A stretch of DNA of 64,000 nucleotides from Elysia chlorotica. Its lineage: Eukaryota > Mollusca > Gastropoda > Plakobranchidae. The notes under the pieces were generated by a model. The model was given only the letters and a program-made list of their open reading frames with translations, had not been told where the DNA came from and did not search any database. Positions 1-12,090 of this stretch are shown here, piece by piece (position 1 is the stretch's first letter; the number at the start of each line of letters is the position of its first letter). Made by a program: the position numbers and the translations under genes. The stretch is from NCBI GenBank assembly GCA_003991915.1, contig RQTK01000078.1:515020-579019 (forward strand), given 5' to 3'.

Positions 1-814
1 TATATAAAGAAAAAGGGAGCTAGAACTTCGATTTCAACAAGGCATAAAAGGTTTAGTAAATAAAAATGTAAAATAAAAATATTAATGCGAAGTGATACTT
101 TTTTGCCACGTCGTTGCTTGTGTCTCGAAAGCTCTTTGTATTTTTTATGGTTTGTTTCTGAGTGTATGTTTTGTTTTGTTTGTTTATTTGTTTCTTTTAT
201 TACTTTCCCCCTTTTGGGTGTGTGACAAGTTTGTTTGAAGCCTTTAAGAGCCAAGATGCACGTCATTTTTAATTGATTGGTTTACTTTCTCCAGCTTTAC
301 TTAACATATTGACTCTGTATTTTCCAGAAAATCTTAGCATTCTTTTTGTCTAGTTTTCATTATTTAACGGTTTCAAAGAGTTGCACTCTGAGAATTTTCC
401 AATAACTTTCCTTCTTGGCAAACAAAACGTAAATACCCCATTATATAGAGCCACAGTTCAAAGTGACTTTTTATATTAACTTGTTCTCAATCTGGGCAAC
501 CTATTCCCTACTTTTCATAACTTACTCGCCCAATAGCCCGAATATCTCAGTGTACATGTACCGAAACCAATATGTGCCCTGCTATCACAACAACGTTTAC
601 AATAAGAATTTCCGAAACCCAAACCCTATTTTATGTTTCTTACTATTCTATGCTTCATTTTACATGCATGCACAGTTTTAACCTAGCAATATTACATGCA
701 TTTCGGATTCGTAATAAATGGTCTCTAAAAACTGCTTATTTGTAACTTGAGCCAAGGTTAAAAGTGTCACTTATGTCACTGTATAACTCCTTGGCACACT
801 TTTGGTTGAAAGCA

Positions 815-818
<4 letters not shown>

Positions 819-867
<49 letters not shown>

Positions 868-980
868 GTCGCTGTGTGCGTTTGTCTAGCTATATCTGTC
901 TCTGTCTTCCTGTCTGTCCGTCTATCTCTGTCTGTCTGTCTGTCTCTTTCTGTCTCTGTCTGCCTGTCTCTGTCTCTGTC
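819..980 (+). repeat. TC then TCTG microsatellite
   Basis: A pure TC run to about 865, followed by imperfect TCTG/TGTC units. Translations across it are Ser/Leu/Val shadows. Confidence 0.95.
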
Positions 981-1320
981 CTAGTATAATCTGTTTCACT
1001 GCCTAAGCCGCGATTAACGACACCAACGATCTCCCAAATCGTAGGTGAGCATTTTTATGATCCTGCCAGCAAGTATTAAAATGTAAATGAATTGTTTATA
1101 CTTTATTATTTAAAAAAAAAGAAATAGTAAAACATGCACTTAAATGACCCTGGAACACGAAAGCCCCAACTAAGTGACATAACTATTAGTTAAAACGACA
1201 TTAATTTGCTATTGTTGGCAGGCGCTATGTATTATGTATAATTATATAACTTCTATTGGTGTAGCAGCGCGCCAGCTATAAACATGGCTGTCTGTTAAGT
1301 GTTGATGTCCCATCTCCCGA

Positions 1321-1500
1321 CCTGGAATACCCACCCCCATAAAGGCTTTGCGATACACACGACGAAAATGGATAACATAATGAGGCCCAATATGCATGGG
1401 GTTTTCAGATCGCTCACTGGCTCCGTAATTTTAGGAAATAGATATTACTGTATTAGACGCTGGTGCAGAATCCATTACCTATCGTCAAGACATTGGCCAC
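1321..1500 (+). repeat. Dispersed repeat family X, copy 1
   Basis: Resembles the reverse complement of 47850-48095. Shared blocks include GGCTTTGCGATACACAC versus GGTTTTGTGGTTCACAC, TGGCTCCGTAA, and GGTGCAGAATCCATTACC followed by TATCGTC. The frame is damaged relative to copies 2 and 5. The family is not one I recognise. Confidence 0.65.
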
Positions 1501-2211
1501 ACTATCGCAAAGCATCTTTAGCGATGTCCTTGAACATTTTCCTGGCTATGTATGTAAAACCTTTTCAAAAGGTAATAGAAATAGAGAGCTGATAAACCTA
1601 GTAGATCTTAATGATATCATTATTCATGTACTGAGAGACATGAGGTATGGAAAAAACATGGTGCACATTTTTAAAGACTTAATTTACTGGTGTTTGTGGA
1701 TTGAAGATAATGGAACGTTAACAGTTTTTATTTCTAAAAACAAGTTCTAAGAAGCAGTTATAATTTTTGTTTCCTTGAATTACACAAAAAAAGTGAGGGA
1801 GTTTCTGATACAGTTGAAGCTGGTGGCGACAGGGTGGAAAGGATAAACGCGGGACTGGAATTATACGATAATACATGTGCTTTAGATAAAAATTATAACA
1901 TTGAACGATTAATTTAAAGCTTATAAAATATCAGAGAATAAAAGAGCATAAGGGACAATGATGCAGACATCTAAGGAGCTAAACATTTTACAAAAGTAGG
2001 CCTATGAAGCGCAGAATAAATATGATAATAGCGAACGCAATAATATTTATCATAACAATAACATTTGAGGCCGATATCATAAAAAGGGATTGGCCTAATC
2101 AGTTGTGTTTGTAATTTTTAACTCCAGTTGTTTTTTCTGAGGGTTAGCAAGTACAGTCTTGTGCGACCACTAAGCTAACTTTATGTCCCCTGTTCCTTCT
2201 ATGTCTGTCGA

Positions 2212-2212
<1 letters not shown>

Positions 2213-2262
<50 letters not shown>

Positions 2263-2366
2263 CCGCTTTTTTCACATGTCCCTTTTCTATCTATCTCCCT
2301 CCATTTCATACTTTACATTGAAAAAAAAACAAAAAAACAACAACAACAACAACAACAACAAAAACA
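2213..2366 (+). repeat. (TGTC)n array followed by a CAA tract
   Basis: About twelve TGTC units at 2214-2262. After a short unique piece comes an A-rich and (CAA)n stretch at 2320-2366. Confidence 0.95.
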
Positions 2367-4114
2367 ACATTTTGTGAGTTAGGGTTATGAATCGCAATAT
2401 CTCAAGTAAAACTAAGGCACCGCCACTAGGACACATAAGTTAAGTGTCAATAATTGATAATAATTATACCAGAATAAACGAAAAAGAAAAAACAACATGC
2501 AGTATCATTCATTAACAAAAAAAAAAAGGTTCAGCAATTACATTTAGCGACGGAGAAAAGGTATAATTTTTTAAAATAAAATTAATACAAAACTATTAAA
2601 TTAGCGTGTGTTTAAACATTCACACCCCACCGACACACTATGCAATGTGCTGTTGGATGATGTTGAAGATTTGAACTGTATAACCTAGTTAGTAAAAAGC
2701 CATACATCATAGCACCAGAGCTGATAATCTAACAAGCGATCTAACCCAGCCCCAGGGAATACATTTAGACAAAAAATGATAAGAAAGTGTATTTTTGACG
2801 AAAGGTTGGCAGCTCTGTAAAAAAAAAAATGGTTAAAACGACGCACACAAACAATCACAACAGAGAACGGAGCCGAGGTCTTCATATGAGTTTATTTTTT
2901 ATATCCATTCTCAGGTTGCAGTAAATTCGGTTCGTTACCGATATGAACTTTGGTGTTCTAAGAAACTCAAGGTATGTGTCTCATTTGTTGAATGGTTCCG
3001 TGCATTTTGATAATTTGTTCAGGTCTATAATTATTGTACGATAACTGTTTTCACACACCGACGCATAGTTCAATTTATTGGCCTCTCTCTGTTCGAGCCG
3101 CTTCGCGACATGAAAGGGCGAGGTGCGAACATGATATTCTTCGCATCATTAAAATTTCCGTTCACACACTTGTCACAACCGACCCTTACAAAATAAAATA
3201 AAGGAAAACAGAATAGTAAAAATAAAAAAAAGAAGCGGAAAAACCTATTGAATCAACTTCGCCAAACTGGCATTTCACACAGTAAAAGTTTTGAGCTAAA
3301 TCTTTACTAGTCAAGATCTAGGCGTTGACGAGGCCTTGTTTGAATTTTCGGGGACAATATTTAATGTGTGTGTCACCTATCTCTCCATATAAAAAGAAAA
3401 ATTAACACCCGAATCAGAGCGACTGGCTGTTACAGGAGAAAAGCTTTATCTCATACTCAGCTACATTGATTTTCTATGTGTATTCTCTCTCTAAAACAGA
3501 GATTATTAATAGATAGAAACAAATAAATAAGGTCAAACTAAGTGGTTAAATGTGTACGTTTAAATTAAAACACATAACCACAACTGTGCATTAAGAGATA
3601 GGCCTAAAGCATTTTGTTTGATCTCCCAAACTCAGGCACAATTTATTAGTTTTGATGTTTAACATCATGAGATCACCAGCGCTAAAAAGCTTAAGAGTGA
3701 TGTTAGCCCATCCTCTCTTTACTTGAAAAATAACAGTGGACAGAATGTTTATCAATCAGACAAGCTAAATACAACAATATCCTGATGCAACATTTAATCC
3801 CATTTTCAGCTACCGAGGCTACTTTAACGTTGCGTCGGTTGTTGCCATTAATGAACAACCATGTGATTGAGAAGACACATGGGGTTAGTAACTTAGAGTT
3901 CTGGGCTATGATAAACATTACTTCAAAGCCTGAGACTAATTTTCCATTGTGAAGTGGTGAAAACAAATCAATCGTGATCCTATAATAACTCCTCGGCAGG
4001 CATTCTCTGATCATTTTGCGTTCCCTGAACGACATGTTAAGTCACAGAGATATTGATATAATTATGGTCAACAACATCGAACGGCACAGCATCCTTTGAA
4101 TAAATCATGTATTT

Positions 4115-4225
4115 CAAACGAATCCTAAGCCGTGACAAGAGGAAACCTGCCGAGATTCGAACCTGTACCTCCTGCTCGTCAGTCACGAGCACTAATTTGT
4201 CTACTGAGCGGAGATGTCGTGCCCA
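4115..4225 (-). repeat. tRNA-like SINE head, solitary
   Basis: Reverse complement shows a tRNA-like order: GCTCAGTAGAC (A-box-like), then GGTTCGAATCTCGGC (B box) about 40 nt later. No conserved SINE body follows, so this is either a head-only fragment or a different tRNA-derived family. It is unlikely to be a functional tRNA gene because the acceptor stem is not evident. Confidence 0.45.
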
Positions 4226-4693
4226 CTTTTGTTCCATTGTTGCCTTATCCCCCCTTCCCCCTTTTTTCCCTTTGTTATGGGATATCAATTGGAAGAATAG
4301 GACGATAGGCGGGGCCAAATGACCGCTGACCCGTGGCTATCTCGGTGCTGTCCAGTCCAAGAGGCTAACAGAGCGTGAGTGTCACGGCGAGGGGAAACTG
4401 GACAACTGGACCCGGGGAAAGGAAGAAAACATCTGTTCAAGGCAATGGTCAATCCTTAGTCCACCCTAGATTTGACCGGCAGATTATTGACGCCTTAAAA
4501 CCCGAGTCTCTCTGCAGGGTATTGTACCGTCACACGACAACACGGCACCCTCACTGGCTTTCTCTCGACCCCGGTTTTTAATTGAGTGCCCCCCCCCCCC
4601 TCCCCTCTTCTCCTAAGCTTTCTATTTCTAAGCCAGTTTCTATGTATGCTCCGTCCTTTAGCTCCATGTCTTAGATTCCTACTTTCTTCACTC

Positions 4694-4731
<38 letters not shown>

Positions 4732-6309
4732 CTCTCTTCTCCAATCTCTTTGCCAACGTTATTTTTTCTTCGAGTTTTCCGCTCCCTTTCCTAAATTCCT
4801 ATTTTTAAATTGCGCTACCCCCCACCCCTCTTTGCCCAACCTGTCCTCTATCCCATCTCTCTTTCTTCTCCGTCCCCATAATTATATCGCTGCCACTTTC
4901 TCTTTCACCCTTCTCTCTCTTGCTGACTCGGTCTCTCATTCTCGATTTTGAGGGATTATTTTCTATTCAGATAGGCACCATTTTTCTGCACACAGAAGTT
5001 AATTATGAAATACGTGTTACAGAGTAGGAACAAAAAGATAATGAAATAAAAGTAAAATAATAGACACAAAACCACTGCCATATGAATTAACCGAATAATG
5101 CTTATTTGACTGGACTAATTTGCTTAGTTTGGCAAATGTTCACTAGTCTTCGAGATAATATAATAAGATACGTTGGTTTGGTTTTAAAGGTGCAACTCCA
5201 AACAAAATCCAAACAAATCAGTTCTTTGAAAACGATTTCCAATTATCTTAATAATATTGTTTGCGTTGCCTATTTTTTGTTGTTCTGCGTCCACCTACTT
5301 TTCTCGGAGTGTAGCCAAATAATAAAACTAGGACAGCGGAAGCGCAAGGCCCATTAAAAATATTAGATCGGAGAAAGCGAGACTGGTTAAATTTCCCCTG
5401 CGCTATCTATCTTTCTACAACCTCATCCCCTAAGGCCTCTAATTTGGTTTTTACCCAACCAGCTGCTGTGGTATAACTTATTGTTTTAAGTCTTGAAGTT
5501 AGTTCTTAAACTCTTTCATCAATTGCTATATTATGCTCACCAACCATTTAATGTATATCTCTTTTTACTTTAAAAGTTTTTTTTTTTTTAAACCTGGCTC
5601 ACAATCCGTTTAGACCCGTATAGTCTAGTAGTAAACCTCTATAACAATTATATTTTGGCAACTGCCAGTTTGTTTTTATAATACTTTGAAGACATTGAGA
5701 TGCTGATACATATAGTATGAATGGGATGTGCGCGAACAATACTAAATAAAAGTATAGCTGTATACTTGAATGCTTTTTAGATGGGCCCCTTGTAAGATCA
5801 TTACATTTTTAAATTACAGAAATAGACGTTTGCCATCGTATGAAAGGTTAAAATTTAAAAGAAAAAGAGAAAGAGAAAACATATAACTTAAGATCTACAT
5901 CTGATTATCTAGCACGGCGGGACACCCAACTAGAAATAAACAATGTGTAAACCCTCACAGACCTGTCAATTGATGGGAGAAAACTGAAGTAAATCAGGTA
6001 AAAAGAGCAATCAAAGAAAAACTAACACAACACGGACAAAATGTTTTCATCGCGGGTGGAAATGTCAAGAGAAAACAGGGAAATCTAAACACGAGTAAGT
6101 GTAGTGATATCTGTGACAGGTGTTCAGGTGTTCCACCCGATACTACGATACAGGGCCCAATCAGTCGCGGGCAAGGAACAGCAGAAAGGCCAAGAGCTTG
6201 GAGAACTGGGCCAACGTGAACAAACTGATCAGTCAACAGTCAGGCCAGGCCTGCTGACCTTTTCACTCAGACTCCCTGGCAGGAGCGCCAGCACAAACAT
6301 CAGAGGCTT

Positions 6310-6545
6310 TACGATAGTGGGATCTATATCCAAAACAAAGACAATAGGTACATGAATCTGAATCCTTCCAACAACAGCTATGTCGGATAGGAACAGATCA
6401 GAAAACCCCATGCCTGAGGACGTTATTATGTCTTTTGTTATTGTTTTGTGGATTACAAAGCCTGTACTAGCCCTGAATCGGAACCGACCATCCTCACCAG
6501 CCACTACAGAGATACACACTGTACTCCCATAATGGGTGCCACTCA
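6310..6545 (-). repeat. Dispersed repeat family X, copy 2 (open frame retained)
   Basis: Homologous along its length to 47850-48095, sharing for example ACAACAAAGACGATA versus AAAACAAAGACAATA, and the GTTATTATGTC and GGTGCC ends. The minus-strand frame (6549-6229) stays open and reads STGFVIHKTITKDIITSS, paralleling NTGFVVHTTITGDIITPSS in copy 5, followed by VPIVFVLD versus LLIVFVVP. The function of any product is unknown. Confidence 0.7.
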
Positions 6546-6555
6546 CCATCTCCTG

Positions 6556-6872
6556 ACGGTTAACGCCCTAAAACAGAGTAGGCCCTACCAGGACTAGAGA
6601 GCATAGTGGGCGAAATCGTGCTGGAGAGAAAAAAACATGCCAAACTTAAGAGACCAAAATTTAATAGACAGAGGGCAGGTGAACAAAGTTTCCAGTCTTA
6701 CATTGAGAGACAACAATTTCATTATCGAGAGTGGACTACTTCCTTTTTGCTTGCGAATAATCCAACATCTTGGTGCGCAATTTTTATTTAGCTGGAAGAG
6801 GCAGGTGTAGACTCTATGTTTAAGTAGGCCTACTCCGTTGCACCTCTGTTTGGGAGTAACGGTTAACGCCCT
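6556..6872. mobile_element. Candidate insertion flanked by 14-bp direct repeats
   Basis: The 14-mer ACGGTTAACGCCCT occurs at 6556-6569 and again at 6859-6872, bracketing 289 bp. The insert begins AAAACAGAGTAGGCCCTA, and its end read backwards contains AAACAGAG and GGAGTAGGCCTA, so its termini are imperfectly inverted. This could be a small non-autonomous transposon or retroposed segment with target duplication. No coding sequence is recognised in it. A simple local duplication remains possible. Confidence 0.45.
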
Positions 6873-8915
6873 CACCATCTTCTGGATCTGGGGACTGCTC
6901 TGGACAATGCAAGAATTGGCTGCTTATCGTGTCTTTTAAATTATTTGTTCAGAGATCAGACCGGAGAAGCTGATGGAAGTGGTTGATGTATTGTTTAAAA
7001 AAATCTCCACTTAATAAAATCGCGCTAAAATGGATAGACATAATATAAAAATTGTAAATGTAAACGTTCAAACCATACCTTAGCGGAAACACGTCTTTAC
7101 CAAGGATAAATCATAGGAATGAGTTTAGCTTTGATAGATCACGGAACAACAAAAAAGGTAATGCTTGCTTTCAATGAGGCTAATTTTTCTATTTATATCT
7201 AGGGTGGGAGTGGGGGATAAATCGATACAAAATAAACAACATTAACATCAATAACACATGCTAGATCAACAAATTAATGATGATCGGATGAAAGCGAGAA
7301 CATCAAAGACCAGGTGACAGTTGAGGATGAGTTTGTCTATAATTCTGTCATACGTGGTCAAATACTGGCTTTTTTCCCTTGAAGGCGCGAAAATTTAGTA
7401 GCTTGAAGGGCCCCTTTGAAAATATCCATGTTGCTACATTTTAAATTTAGAGGGCAAATTCCAATGTGCAAACGACAAGTACACAAAAACAACATAGCAT
7501 ATGTTCAACACATGTGGCACTTTCATTATGATCATCTAATTTTTTCCTTAAAAAAACAACACCTTACAAAACAAACAACGCCTAAAAGGACCAAGAAGCA
7601 AACAAGCAAAACAACAAACAAACAAACAAAACAACAACAATAAGAGAGATTCAAAGAGATGTGCACTTTGATGAGCCATAAACAATTTCATTGCTCATAG
7701 ACGGGCTGACTTTTCCTCTAGATTTATGACCACTAGCGTAGGTCAGTGCGTGCATTCTCTAAGGGAGTAGCCACGCACAAAACACAGACGGAATATGCAC
7801 AGAATGGACAGAATGGACAGATGGACAGATAAACAGATGGATGAGTAGTCAGAAAAGCAGAAATATTAAAAGAATGATTGATCATGTGTATGATAGAAAA
7901 TCAAACGTTTATTGCAATTTATTTACGGAAAAAATAATATAAAGGTGTAGAGGATAGGCAGACCTATTGGGAAAAAAGCTTAACAGAAACATATTGAGAA
8001 ACGTGCAAACTTAAAGAGAGAAAGACACAAAAGTACGACGATATAGAGAGGTAGAGAGAAGAAGGTAATGTGCATATACAAGAAATTGATGCCGAGAGAG
8101 CAAAAGTTCAATAAAGAAAAGGAGAGAATATATAGACAGGTGAACGAAAAATTGGATAAACAGAGTGGTAAAGAGAAGAGAAAGAAAGGGAGTGAGGAGG
8201 AGACTGACAGATACAGACATAGAGACAGAGAGGAGACAAAGACAATCAAACAGACAAACATATAGTTTTTGATACATATGCATTACAGAACGCAAGACAG
8301 AATATTGAAAATGACCTGTGCTAAAACGGGGTCGTGAATGCATAAAAGATTGCGAACTGTAAGAAGCGAATCGAAACAAAACCAGTTTCAGGTGTTGAAC
8401 CTTTGTAATAATGTTAGAGATTGCGCCAGGTAAGCATATGAACGGTTCCTAAAAAAACAACAACAACGAAGTGGGGAAAAGTCGCAGATTGCTATTGCTT
8501 GCGTTTGCAGGTGATAAAACAACAAATCAACAAACGAGTGTTTCCCTTATTAGAAAATGCTAAAAAGTGCACCGAAATGGGATTGAAACATTAATCTTTT
8601 CGATTTTTAGGCAATAGTTTAGTAACGTCTTGGTAAACTGCGAAAACAATGTGGTTGATCATTGTAAGGATTAGTAAAAAAAAAAATATTGTGAGGACAA
8701 CAAGAGCAAAAATGCAAAGAGAATGACCTTAACTTAGAGAATGTTTGACAATAACCGCCTCTCTTGGGAGTGCAAAGACTAGCATCTGGGGAATTTTATA
8801 TTATTCTTTTTGGCAAAAAATAGACAGAGCGGGGACATTAAGTCCTCTATTTAAACCGGTTGCACGAAACTGGCATCTCCCAAACGAGTAAAAACATAAT
8901 TATGGCTCCTCAAAG

Positions 8916-9262
8916 TTCTATTAACTCACCTTCATCCCCGCTTTTAATATCACTCTCTCCTCCCCCCCTTTTTATTCTACTATCTCACCTTCCTCCCCGC
9001 CATTAATACCCCACCTCCTCTTATTCTGCTATCTCACCTTCCTCCCCGCCTTTAATACCTTCAACATCTCCCCACTCTTATTTTATTATCTCACCTTCCT
9101 CCGCGCCATTAATATCCCCCACCCCCTCTTATTCTACTATCTCACCTTCCTCCCCGCCATTAACATCTCCCACCCCCTCTTATTCTTTTTATCTCACCTT
9201 CCTCCCCGCCATTAATAACTCCCACCCCCCTCTTATTCTACTATCTCACCTTCCTCCCCGCC
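8916..9262 (-). repeat. Seven-copy minisatellite carrying the Wnt5 exon C 5' splice site
   Basis: On the minus strand a unit of about 52 bp is repeated seven times, starting inside exon C. Each unit contains GAGGAAG|GTGAGATAG or a close variant, then AGAATAAGAG, a G-rich run and a TTAAT end. Exon/intron-like junctions fall after 9250 (the true donor), 9198, 9146, 9095, 9038, 8989 and 8930, giving spacings of 52, 52, 51, 57, 49 and 59 bp. The last unit is the most diverged (GATGAAG|GTGAGTTAA). Every copy keeps a near-consensus donor. Reading past the true donor gives Val-Arg-stop at once, so use of any distal donor would end the protein after NNEAGRK-VR. Confidence 0.93.
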
Positions 9263-9542
9263 TCGTTGTTGTGCCTATTCATGATCATCCTGGCGAGATC
9301 GGGCGAGTGCCGCGGGTGCGTCTTCTCCTGCTCCCTCACGTCCACGAACGCCTTGGCGAAGCGGTAGCCGTACTCGATGTTGTCGCCGCAGCCGCCCCAG
9401 ATCCACTCGTCGTTGAGGGTCCTAGGCCGCTGGGCGCGGCTGCAGTGACAGCTGCGGAGGTCTCCCTCCCTGCACGCGCGGCTGATGGCGTACACGACGC
9501 CCGCCGCGGAGATGGCGTGGGTGAAGGCCGCCTCTCGGCTCG
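9250..9542 (-). CDS. Wnt5: Wnt5-type gene, exon C (Wnt core)
   Basis: Internal exon of 293 nt: two nucleotides completing a split Ser codon, then 97 codons, ending in phase 0 at AGGAAG|GTGAGA. Acceptor is GTTCCCGCAG|CG. Spliced to exon B it reads [16 protein letters not shown], matching the Wnt5 segment around SREAAFTYA. Further landmarks are [40 protein letters not shown] and [11 protein letters not shown]. The WGGCGDN and GYRFAK motifs are diagnostic of Wnt proteins, and the combination with RACREG-L-C-CSR fits Wnt5. The intron after NNEAGRK is a conserved Wnt intron position. Third positions are G/C in 91 of 97 codons. The last 13 nt belong to a minisatellite that continues into the intron, so the 5' splice site is repeated. 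The next exon, with the palmitoleoylated serine loop and C-terminal domain, lies beyond the left edge. Confidence 0.95.
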
Positions 9543-9769
9543 CTGCGGGAACAACAAGGTCAAGGTTAGCGTTAGAGGGGGGAGAGGATTTGAAAATACA
9601 CAGATAATTGATAAATTACACGCATCCTCAAAGACGAACTACATGTACTCTCAATATTAAACAAAGACAAAACCTGAGCATTGTTCTAAGTGAAGTCAGG
9701 AATAACTCACGAAGGCGAACGGTCCGTTGTAAGTGGTTGTCAGAATGGTAGAAACATTTTTTAACCCCT

Positions 9770-9775
<6 letters not shown>

Positions 9776-9817
<42 letters not shown>
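9776..9817 (+). repeat. (CT)n microsatellite
   Basis: About 20 CT units ending in a C run; 234 bp upstream of exon C on the transcribed strand, where it reads GA. Confidence 0.95.
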
Positions 9818-9818
<1 letters not shown>

Positions 9819-11009
9819 CCCCCCTCTTTGTGAACGTGTCTGTTCTGCTTCTAGCCTTCCTCGTCTTTGTTTTTTCTGTCATGCCTATTTCTCTTTGAAC
9901 CTCTCCCATTTTCTTCCCATTTATAATCACTTCCAAAACCGACAGTCAATTATCCAACCTGTTTTCGTATTTATTTTACGTCTCCAATCTTCGTCGTTTG
10001 TATTTCGATTTATTTTTCTTACTACCATAAACGTCTCTTCCTTTCTCTAAGCATTTCATACTTTCTACACCCTCTTAACCATCAATTTCATACCTAGTTA
10101 AAATAATGGATAGAAAACTACACTGCACTCGTTGCTCATGGGCATTATTCAGAATCCATAGGATCAGCTTTCCGCTTTATCAAAACCGTCAATCTGGACT
10201 CGACCAAACCTTGTGCGCGTGTCAACATGGTAAGGCCCTAACCCCCCTGAAAACAGATTGAGTAACAGAACCTCCATGTACTTCCCTAAGCTCCCCATCC
10301 TTCTACTGGATATTGGCCTGCGTTTGACACCTTGGGTCATTTCGGGTCAAGCAGTTGTGACGTTCGACCAATGGCAAACCTGTTAACCCACCCAGTTACC
10401 AAATTCGACTATTTGCCAAGTATAAAAAATGGGTATGAATATGCTTTTCGGCAGAAAGTTGGCAGCTCAATAAAGGAGATCACTCTAAAGCAGGCACGGC
10501 TTTTTACTATCCATCTTTTTTCCGCTTTAACTTCGCCTTGTTACTAATAGCAAAGTGCAGAACATACGTGTTGTTCTTAGAACATGATCACCATTTAAAA
10601 TTTCTACTTGATATTTAGGGATCTGTGGTTTTTTTTGTTTTTTTTTTTAAAGAAACGAGATGTTTTACTCCAAAACCGAAAGTTCCTTTAGAAGGCTGAA
10701 AGCGGATTAAGTCACAACGCTAGCATTTAATTATTATTTCTTAAAAGTGACAGTTAGACCTACAACTAAGCCAGAAGCTAATTAGCTACGCCTTAAATGA
10801 GGGGTGGCGGTTGAAATTCACTTACAGGCAGATAAGCATTCATAATTTCTCTTAAAAACATATCAAAATAACTGTTTTAAAAACAAGCCCTTGTTTCATA
10901 CTGCATGGGGCTTGCCAAAAGTCAGTTTAGAAAATAATAAGAAAGCCTCACTTTTAGTTCTACTTCCCTTTGGGTTTTAGGAGAAGTCTAAACGGTGACA
11001 GGAGCACCG

Positions 11010-11290
11010 ACCAACGATCAAACTCCGAATTTCCTTCTCGTCAGTCCAGAGCTCTAGCGACTTAACCATCTGCCCCCTACCCAGGTGACTTAAAATAATC
11101 TTTGGTTTGAACCGAGCTCTCTCCCACGTAAAAGTCTCCCAGGTCTCAAGAAAGATTCAATACGGCGACCGGACCTCAGAGTGGAGTACTCGGTACTTGG
11201 CCTGTCCCATTATACTGACACAAACCAAACCAGTAGGAATGACTAGGAGTCGCTTGCTGTAATCTTGGACCACCGCGCCACATACAAGTA
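11010..11290 (-). repeat. Degraded SINE fragments
   Basis: The block CCCATTATACTGACAC followed by AAACCAGTAGG matches the SINE central domain seen intact at 57.5 kb. A tRNA-like piece (TCCGAATTTCC ... GACTTAACCATCTG) lies just to the left. Strongly diverged, so boundaries are approximate. Confidence 0.45.
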
Positions 11291-11374
11291 TGTCCACAAA
11301 AACTCGTGACTTATGGGACAGCTGCCTGTGTCACCCAAGTGACTGGAGCTCCACCAAAATAAAGTAGGGTCTTT

Positions 11375-11560
11375 GCGATATCGCTTACGCGGCTCATAGC
11401 GAAAACAAATGAGATCTATTGTAAGGATATCTGCACAGGCATACCGTCATAGTTTTACCCTAGGCAATGGAGCCTATTAGGGATTAGAAACCCCCGTGTC
11501 TTAGGGGCGTGATTATTTCCTTCGTTATCGCAAAGTCTGAAATGGTCAGAACTGACCGGT
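11375..11560 (-). repeat. Dispersed repeat family X, copy 3
   Basis: Shares AAGGATATCTGCAC, GGCGTGATTATTTCC and GTTATCG with copy 5 (AAGGGAATCTGCAC, GGCGTGATTATGTCACC, GTTATCG) in the same order and spacing. Part of the old frame survives on the minus strand but is interrupted. Confidence 0.6.
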
Positions 11561-11924
11561 GGAGAGTCATGGCTGAGGGGCGATGACAGTGTCACCGAGT
11601 GGCCTGAGATGCCCAGTGGTAGCGCCTGGTCCAGACACTGATTGAGGCAGAGATTGTGTCCGAGTAAGCAGGGGTCAGCGGGTAGTGGTCGATACATTGA
11701 CCTTTCCATATCCAGACAAGATAGGCCAGGCAGATTGATAACGCCTACGCAGATGTTTGAAATACCGACACATTTCACTGCACTTGAAGGTATTATTTTC
11801 TTAACGAAGAAATACCATGAAAGGAATCCATGCAAATTTCCCAATTCTCTTCAAGGAATTATAGGTGGTTCTTGGTTGTTTGTTGTTTTTACTGGTTTTG
11901 TGGCGAAATCTGCTACAATTTTAA

Positions 11925-12090
11925 TGGTTGATGATGACGATAATGCGATATTGATATTGACCACTAGTTGATGGTGATGGTGATGATGGTGATGATTATG
12001 CTGATGATAATGCGGGTAAAGATGCTGATGATAATGGTGACGATATTGATAACGACGAAAACAACCATGATGATGATGACAATTAAACGG
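11925..12090 (+). repeat. Degenerate GAT/GGT trinucleotide tract
   Basis: Imperfect GATGATGGT-type units interspersed with AATGC. The reverse frame reads a His/Tyr-rich shadow with no sign of a real protein. Confidence 0.85.

Larger units (their letters stand above)
1..9249 (-). other. Wnt5 intron following exon C (5' part; continues off the left edge)
   Basis: Non-coding. No match to the C-terminal Wnt motifs (such as CKCHGVSGSC) is visible on the minus strand, so the next exon lies outside. Contents are a TC/TGTC microsatellite near 0.8-1.0 kb, a (TGTC)n array with a CAA tract at 2.2-2.4 kb, CT tracts at 4.7 kb, two copies of dispersed repeat family X, a tRNA-like SINE head at 4.1 kb, and a 289-bp insertion-like segment at 6.57 kb. 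A GC-richer patch at 4.29-4.57 kb has no frame I recognise. Confidence 0.7.

Noticed and set aside
1..9249. Last Wnt5 exon expected downstream of exon C
   Set aside because: No frame with the serine-loop or C-terminal cysteine motifs is visible on the minus strand; it must lie beyond the window.
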